This document shows positions 59,924 to 64,000 of a stretch of 64,000 nt of DNA, piece after piece. Numbering within the stretch: position 1 is the stretch's first letter; every line of letters starts with the position of its first letter. The translations under genes were made by a program, and so were the position numbers. Below the pieces are notes generated by a model that made no database searches, had not been told where the DNA came from, and was given only the letters and a program-made list of their open reading frames with translations. Location: assembly GCA_029851415.1 (NCBI GenBank), contig CM056742.1:86976748-87040747 (forward strand), written 5' to 3'. The DNA is from Eretmocerus hayati. Lineage: Eukaryota; Arthropoda; Insecta; Hymenoptera; Aphelinidae.

Positions 59924-60473
59924 CATACCCAAAAAAGAAAAGAAAATAGAGACTGTAAGCGAATATCTCCATGACAAGAATATGATTTCCCGACAAAAAA
60001 TCCAAGGCAATTCAAAGTTTTTCATCGTCCTATCTTCAATCTAGCAAGTATAAAGTCATTTTAGATTCTTAAGGTGCTATAGCACAACCAAATACCTCAG
60101 TGGCCAGACGGTTCAAAATTTGATTGTTTTCAAATGAAAATATTTATTTTGTACCTAAAGTTACCAATTTGAGAAGCATTCACCACGTACTTAACGTGAA
60201 GTATTTCCTAAGTTCAGTATTTCCAAAGAAATAGCAGCTGAAAAGTTGTATTCCTGGAACTCAATAATGTTCCTGACCAAATATTCCTAACAAAGAGTGA
60301 TTTTTAACAAAGATCAAAAGATCTTCGGGTGAGTCATTTGAAAAATACAACAGAGAAAGCGTAAAATCGATTTTGTGCCTCTTGAAGTTGTAAAAGAAAT
60401 TTTCAGGTCAGCAAGACCGCTTGACAATGTTCAAAATATTGTCTATCGAATAATTTTCCCCATTGCCTTCACT
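59924..60473 (+). other. Gypsy 3' noncoding region
   Basis: AT-rich, no open frame of note and no envelope-like gene between pol and the polypurine tract. Confidence 0.7.
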
Positions 60474-60481
60474 GAGGGGGG
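60474..60481 (+). promoter_or_regulatory. Gypsy polypurine tract
   Basis: GAGGGGGG a few bases before the 3' LTR, the expected plus-strand primer. Confidence 0.7.
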
Positions 60482-60485
60482 CCTG

Positions 60486-60739
60486 TGTAGGGTACGGCTT
60501 CTCCGTTCCCCTTACTCTGTGGCTCTCTCTCCCCTCACTTGCCTTCTCCCCGCATCTCCCGGCCCGGCATGCGCCAGCTCGCTGCGTCGAGCATTAGATC
60601 TTCCTGGCCCTCGGCCATGTACACATATATTTGAATACATAGCTTTATATTAAACTATGGTGTACATAACCTTGCTTTACACCCAAATCACTGGTCACAA
60701 GTGACTTAATAAATAATTGTGGAGCCTCTAGAGCCCACA
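60486..60739 (+). repeat. CsRn1-type gypsy 3' LTR
   Basis: 254 bp, one mismatch to the 5' LTR, followed by CGAG. Confidence 0.95.
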
Positions 60740-60743
60740 CGAG

Positions 60744-62997
60744 CGCCGACTATGGCGCCAACTGCCGTGCTGCGGCGGATTCACAGATCACTTGGTTTTT
60801 GCCCACCACTACGGGGAAAAGACAGTTCGGTGCAACGCGGAACCCACGTTTCGCGTTGTAAAATCCCAGTATTCGAGCCTGGATAAAAAACCGACCCGGT
60901 ACGATCACGGTGTTCTCACAGCGACGCCTGTGCATGTTACAGCTAAATGGAGCTATGACAGGGCACAATACTGGGGTTCCCCAAAACCGCAGTGGAAATT
61001 CACACAGAAATTTTTTACAGTGTAGGGTTCTGAGAGCGTATTTGGAGTCGATTCCTACATCCAGAGGATCTCCTGATTAGTGTTGTGCGGCACCTGATTT
61101 TTCTGCCTCTTTGTGATTTTTCATTGGTGAATAATAGATAGCGAATGATTTATGTTTCCCATAGAATATATAAGCTAACACAGAACTCAAATCTCTTGAT
61201 CTGATGCTCCTTCAAGTATCACGCGAAATGTTCGTCTCAGTTGTAGCTACACTAAGATACCGATATCCTTGTTTTTAGTAGTATCCGGTACTAATCATAA
61301 ATACGCGTATACTAGATTTTGTCGGGAGTATACTCATTTTCAATTTTAGTATATTTTGACTAGTTGTAAGTATGGGAGGGAGGCGCTTCCCAGTCTCAGT
61401 ATATTAATAGTGAATACATAGCGGTACTATTCAGTACGACATTTGGAATAATTTGTACTACCATAAACTCAATAACATGATTCGTTTCGATGAAACCGAG
61501 TTTGTCATAATGCATCTTATGATGCATATGACGTGCATTCAACTGTGACCTGTGAATCTACTGTGATTTTCCACGATTTATTCGATGGATGGAAAAGGTT
61601 TCCAAGGGGTCGTCCAACCGTCTTTTCTTGTTGATCTAATGAGATTCTGGCCACCCGCGTCTGCACAAATAACATGGAATCACCTGAATCACGAAAAAGC
61701 TCGAATTCATACTCACAGCATCATTATGATATCACGATGAAATTTTTGAGTTCGAGAGCCCACTGGGGTAGAGCGTTCCTGTATCATTTTCAATATTTGG
61801 ATATCATCGCCTGCTAGGGAGAATGATCGATTTGATCTGGAATGAGATCTATATTAATCATAACCTTAGTGTCAGAGTCGAGGGTCTGCCTTAGCATTTG
61901 GCAACTTATCTTGGGTGATATAGCGTTGATTAGAATGATGATCACAATTTGATATGGATGATATTGGAGAGGATGAATTTCATTAACAATTACGAAACCA
62001 TTCCCTATTCTGAATCTCTTACACATACAACGCTGATTCCAACAGCCGTGACGTGCACAGACATTGGTCTCGTGTAATTATTGCTATCATACTTAAGGAT
62101 GAATTTAGGCGTATTTTGTTCAGAGAGCGCGATCCCGTAAGAGTATATGAGGGAATCCCAGGAACTTTTGACGTTTGGCCTCTAAAAGTGAAATCATAAA
62201 AAAAAGCTGTGTACATGTCTGAAATTTCTCATACCCCTTCTTTGAAGGCTCCGAAAACATAATGTTCCATGTGGGTCATTTGAAAAAAATCGCTAAACGA
62301 CTTACAGAACAAAGTCTTGAGCGAGTACTTTTGGAAAATTCGTTTCTGAATCACAACTTTGGATCATTAGAAACATCTCTGCGAAGTTTCAGACCCCGCT
62401 GTGGTACGTTAGAACCGTGAAAGCTCAACAAATTTTGAGAGTCGGTCCGAGTGACACGTCAATTCATCGATCTTCGGGTGTTTTGTCGCACATGACCTTC
62501 TCTAGTATCTATCCGCATCTACCAATCGATTCCAAATTTGGTGTCCAATTCCAGGACATCTGAACGGAGGAAATTTGACTGGTTGAGCCTCATGAGACGT
62601 CGCACAGCCCAAATGATCGAGGAGTGACAGCAAAAGTCAAAAGTTTCTGGGATTTCCTCATATATCATAATCTCACCCAAGGACTTCACACTTTGATGCG
62701 TGGGAATAGACGCCAGATTCATTTTTCCAAAACATCATTGATGATGGCTATTTCAGGGTCATCGTTTGAGTCAACTGTTGTCGAGATAGCACAGCCCTTT
62801 CCATACATTGAGCCATTCAATTTTACAAAAGATAGGACACTCGTTTCAAATCAATCCAATTCTGGTACATTGGATTGTCTCACGACACCGATCACAGGAC
62901 CCAAGATTTCTCCATCGTCCAAGCCTTTTTTTCGAGATTGTGGCGTCCCGCTTTTATTTTTTCCATATCAGCAAGAATTTGGATTTGCTTTCGTTTG
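60744..62997. other. Right-arm sequence, no recognised gene
   Basis: Counterpart of 18732-21715 without the 724-bp segment. It contains the plus-strand frame 62624-63031, the near-identical inverse of the unrecognised frame ending at 19105, and the GC-rich block at 60744-61025. No domain recognised. Confidence 0.5.
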
Positions 62998-63250
62998 TGT
63001 TGATTTGCACACTGGGTGTAGAACACAGTGATGATAGGAACCTTGTAATTGAACAGACAGCTTTATTCCTCTGTATTGCTTACATATCTCTTAGAAGTAC
63101 ACCGTAGGTGTACTCAAGCCTACTCAGGCTGGCTTACTCAGGCCTCACAATATTCCACAAATCTATACTTACACTCAGCGCATTCTTACATACTGCAGAG
63201 TAAGCGCTGCGTGTTCATCGCACTCACTTCCACGGTATCATGCGCATACA
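62998..63250 (-). repeat. Inverted copy of Gypsy-B 3' LTR
   Basis: Reverse complement of 18480-18731, followed at lower coordinates by GTTTG (62993-62997), the complement of the CAAAC target duplication. This shows the Gypsy-B insertion was duplicated with the arm. Confidence 0.85.
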
Positions 63251-63999
63251 GATGGAGAAGAGGAACGCTCGCAATCGAGCGCGAGACATGCCGCTCATCC
63301 TGAAGTAATGCTCACGCGGTTCCGGGCTGAGATGGTAGATGCAGGTGGATCTTCTCCTTGATTGCCCGATGCCATAGGTATCGGACATCAAGGGAAGAGG
63401 GATATTACACGGCCGGGCCCACCTCTCGTTGGGCCCCACCCAGACCCGTGTCCCGCCTGGTATGGCCTGCGTGGGCTATGCGTAGTCCGCGTAAGCTGAA
63501 CCAGTCCGGTGTCTGGGGACGGATCCGAAGGATCTTGAGGCAGATTTTGCCCTCTAACGTCCCTAAAAAAACAGGTAGCATCCACACCACGGTTCCTTTC
63601 CTTTTTTAAAGACCCTTCTCGTCTGTTCATTGTACTTACTCTGTATCTACCATATTTACGTACCCGGTTTTTTCTCTCTTCCAGAATATTTATATCTCTC
63701 TAAAAGTTTCTCCTCGTCGTGAGGTCTGGACCGTTTTTCCCCTTAATGAAGAAAAAAGAAACAGAGCGAATTAAGATGAATGCATAAGTGTTGAAAATGA
63801 TGACATGTCCTTGATCTATTGATGCCTTCCGGTTTGACCCTCTATCACTTCCATTGTCCGCAGTTTCGAAAAATCTTAGGAACGATATCAGTTGTTTAAT
63901 GGTAATGACAAACCTGTGCCGCTTGCTTGCGTACCAAACGGCAGAATGGAAAGATATCCATTCCTGGATCTGAGAATAGCATAATCTCCTACCATTCCC
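63251..63999 (-). other. Inverted copy of Gypsy-B 3' region, runs off window
   Basis: Reverse complement of 17733-18479, including the GC-rich block (63290-63570). The window ends inside this duplicated element, so the arm is longer than shown. Confidence 0.8.
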
Positions 64000-64000
64000 A

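Larger units (their letters stand above)
54528..60739 (+). mobile_element. Young CsRn1-type Ty3/gypsy retrotransposon
   Basis: 6.21 kb with 254-bp LTRs differing at one base, 4-bp target duplication CGAG (54524-54527 and 60740-60743), a primer site fitting tRNA-Trp, Gag with a CHCC motif and Pol in the -1 frame. tRNA-Trp priming and CHCC Gag are traits reported for the CsRn1 clade. The intact target is preserved in the left arm at about 21708-21721, so the insertion is later than the arm duplication. Confidence 0.93.
49169..63999 (-). repeat. Right arm of giant imperfect palindrome
   Basis: Reverse complement of 17733-32584, continuing past the window end. It carries the extra young gypsy (54528-60739) and lacks the left-arm insertions 19381-20104 and 25898-31440. 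After removing these the arms have nearly equal spacing between all anchor pairs. Confidence 0.92.

Noticed and set aside
17733..63999. Polinton/Maverick or other giant transposon with long terminal inverted repeats
   Set aside because: No polymerase B, capsid, protease or integrase set of that class is present, and the arms are themselves mosaics of older elements.
17733..63999. Simple fold-back assembly or read artefact
   Set aside because: The arms differ by about 5% and carry different insertions with target duplications and empty sites. A chimeric read would give identical arms. A haplotype misjoin is still possible and is listed as a check.

Overview
This is repeat-dense, AT-rich eukaryotic DNA, almost certainly from an insect. 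The evidence is two BEL/Pao retrotransposons with initiator-Met-like primer sites, two Ty3/gypsy elements (one of CsRn1 type), non-autonomous DNA transposons and a decayed C2H2/TNP2-like transposase gene. I see no convincing intact host gene, no tRNA or rRNA gene and nothing prokaryotic. The species cannot be named from the sequence; a hymenopteran is only a guess.

Layout. 1-2970: AT-rich DNA, a possible two-exon zinc-finger fragment and several minisatellites. 2971-11787: BEL-1, a heavily decayed BEL/Pao element split by a PIF/Harbinger-like MITE at 6045-6874. 11946-13406: a hAT-like element built of small palindromes. 13437-14923: a foldback element with about 175-bp internal repeats. 15372-18731: Gypsy-B, with gag and protease relics but no reverse transcriptase. 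From about 17733 to the window end lies a giant imperfect inverted duplication: left arm 17733-32584, right arm 49169-63999 running off the window. The arms look roughly 95% alike in stretches compared by eye. Each arm carries the same 2.2-kb foldback transposon (21991-24219 and 51997-54245) and the same Gypsy-B 3' LTR. Each has also gained elements the other lacks: a gag-only LTR-type element in the left arm (25898-31440) and a young CsRn1-type gypsy in the right arm (54528-60739). Both insertions have a matching empty site in the opposite arm.

The asymmetric centre (32585-49168) holds BEL-2 (33260-41610, complete LTRs, 5-bp target duplication, two disabling lesions). BEL-2 sits inside an older inverted pair of exon-like blocks. 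The centre also holds a broken C2H2/TNP2-like transposase gene (43042 onward), interrupted by a 1.9-kb near-perfect palindrome (45844-47739).

The genes do not form a host pathway; the record is one of nested insertion. The relative order can be read. Gypsy-B and the 2.2-kb foldback preceded the arm duplication, while the gag-only element and the CsRn1-type gypsy followed it. The youngest element is the CsRn1-type gypsy (one mismatch between its 254-bp LTRs). It keeps a textbook -1 frameshift site, a tRNA-Trp primer site and a CHCC-type Gag motif, but has one in-frame UGA in gag and a Ser for Tyr change in the reverse transcriptase active site. All comparisons were made by eye; coordinates of diverged boundaries are good to a few bases to tens of bases.
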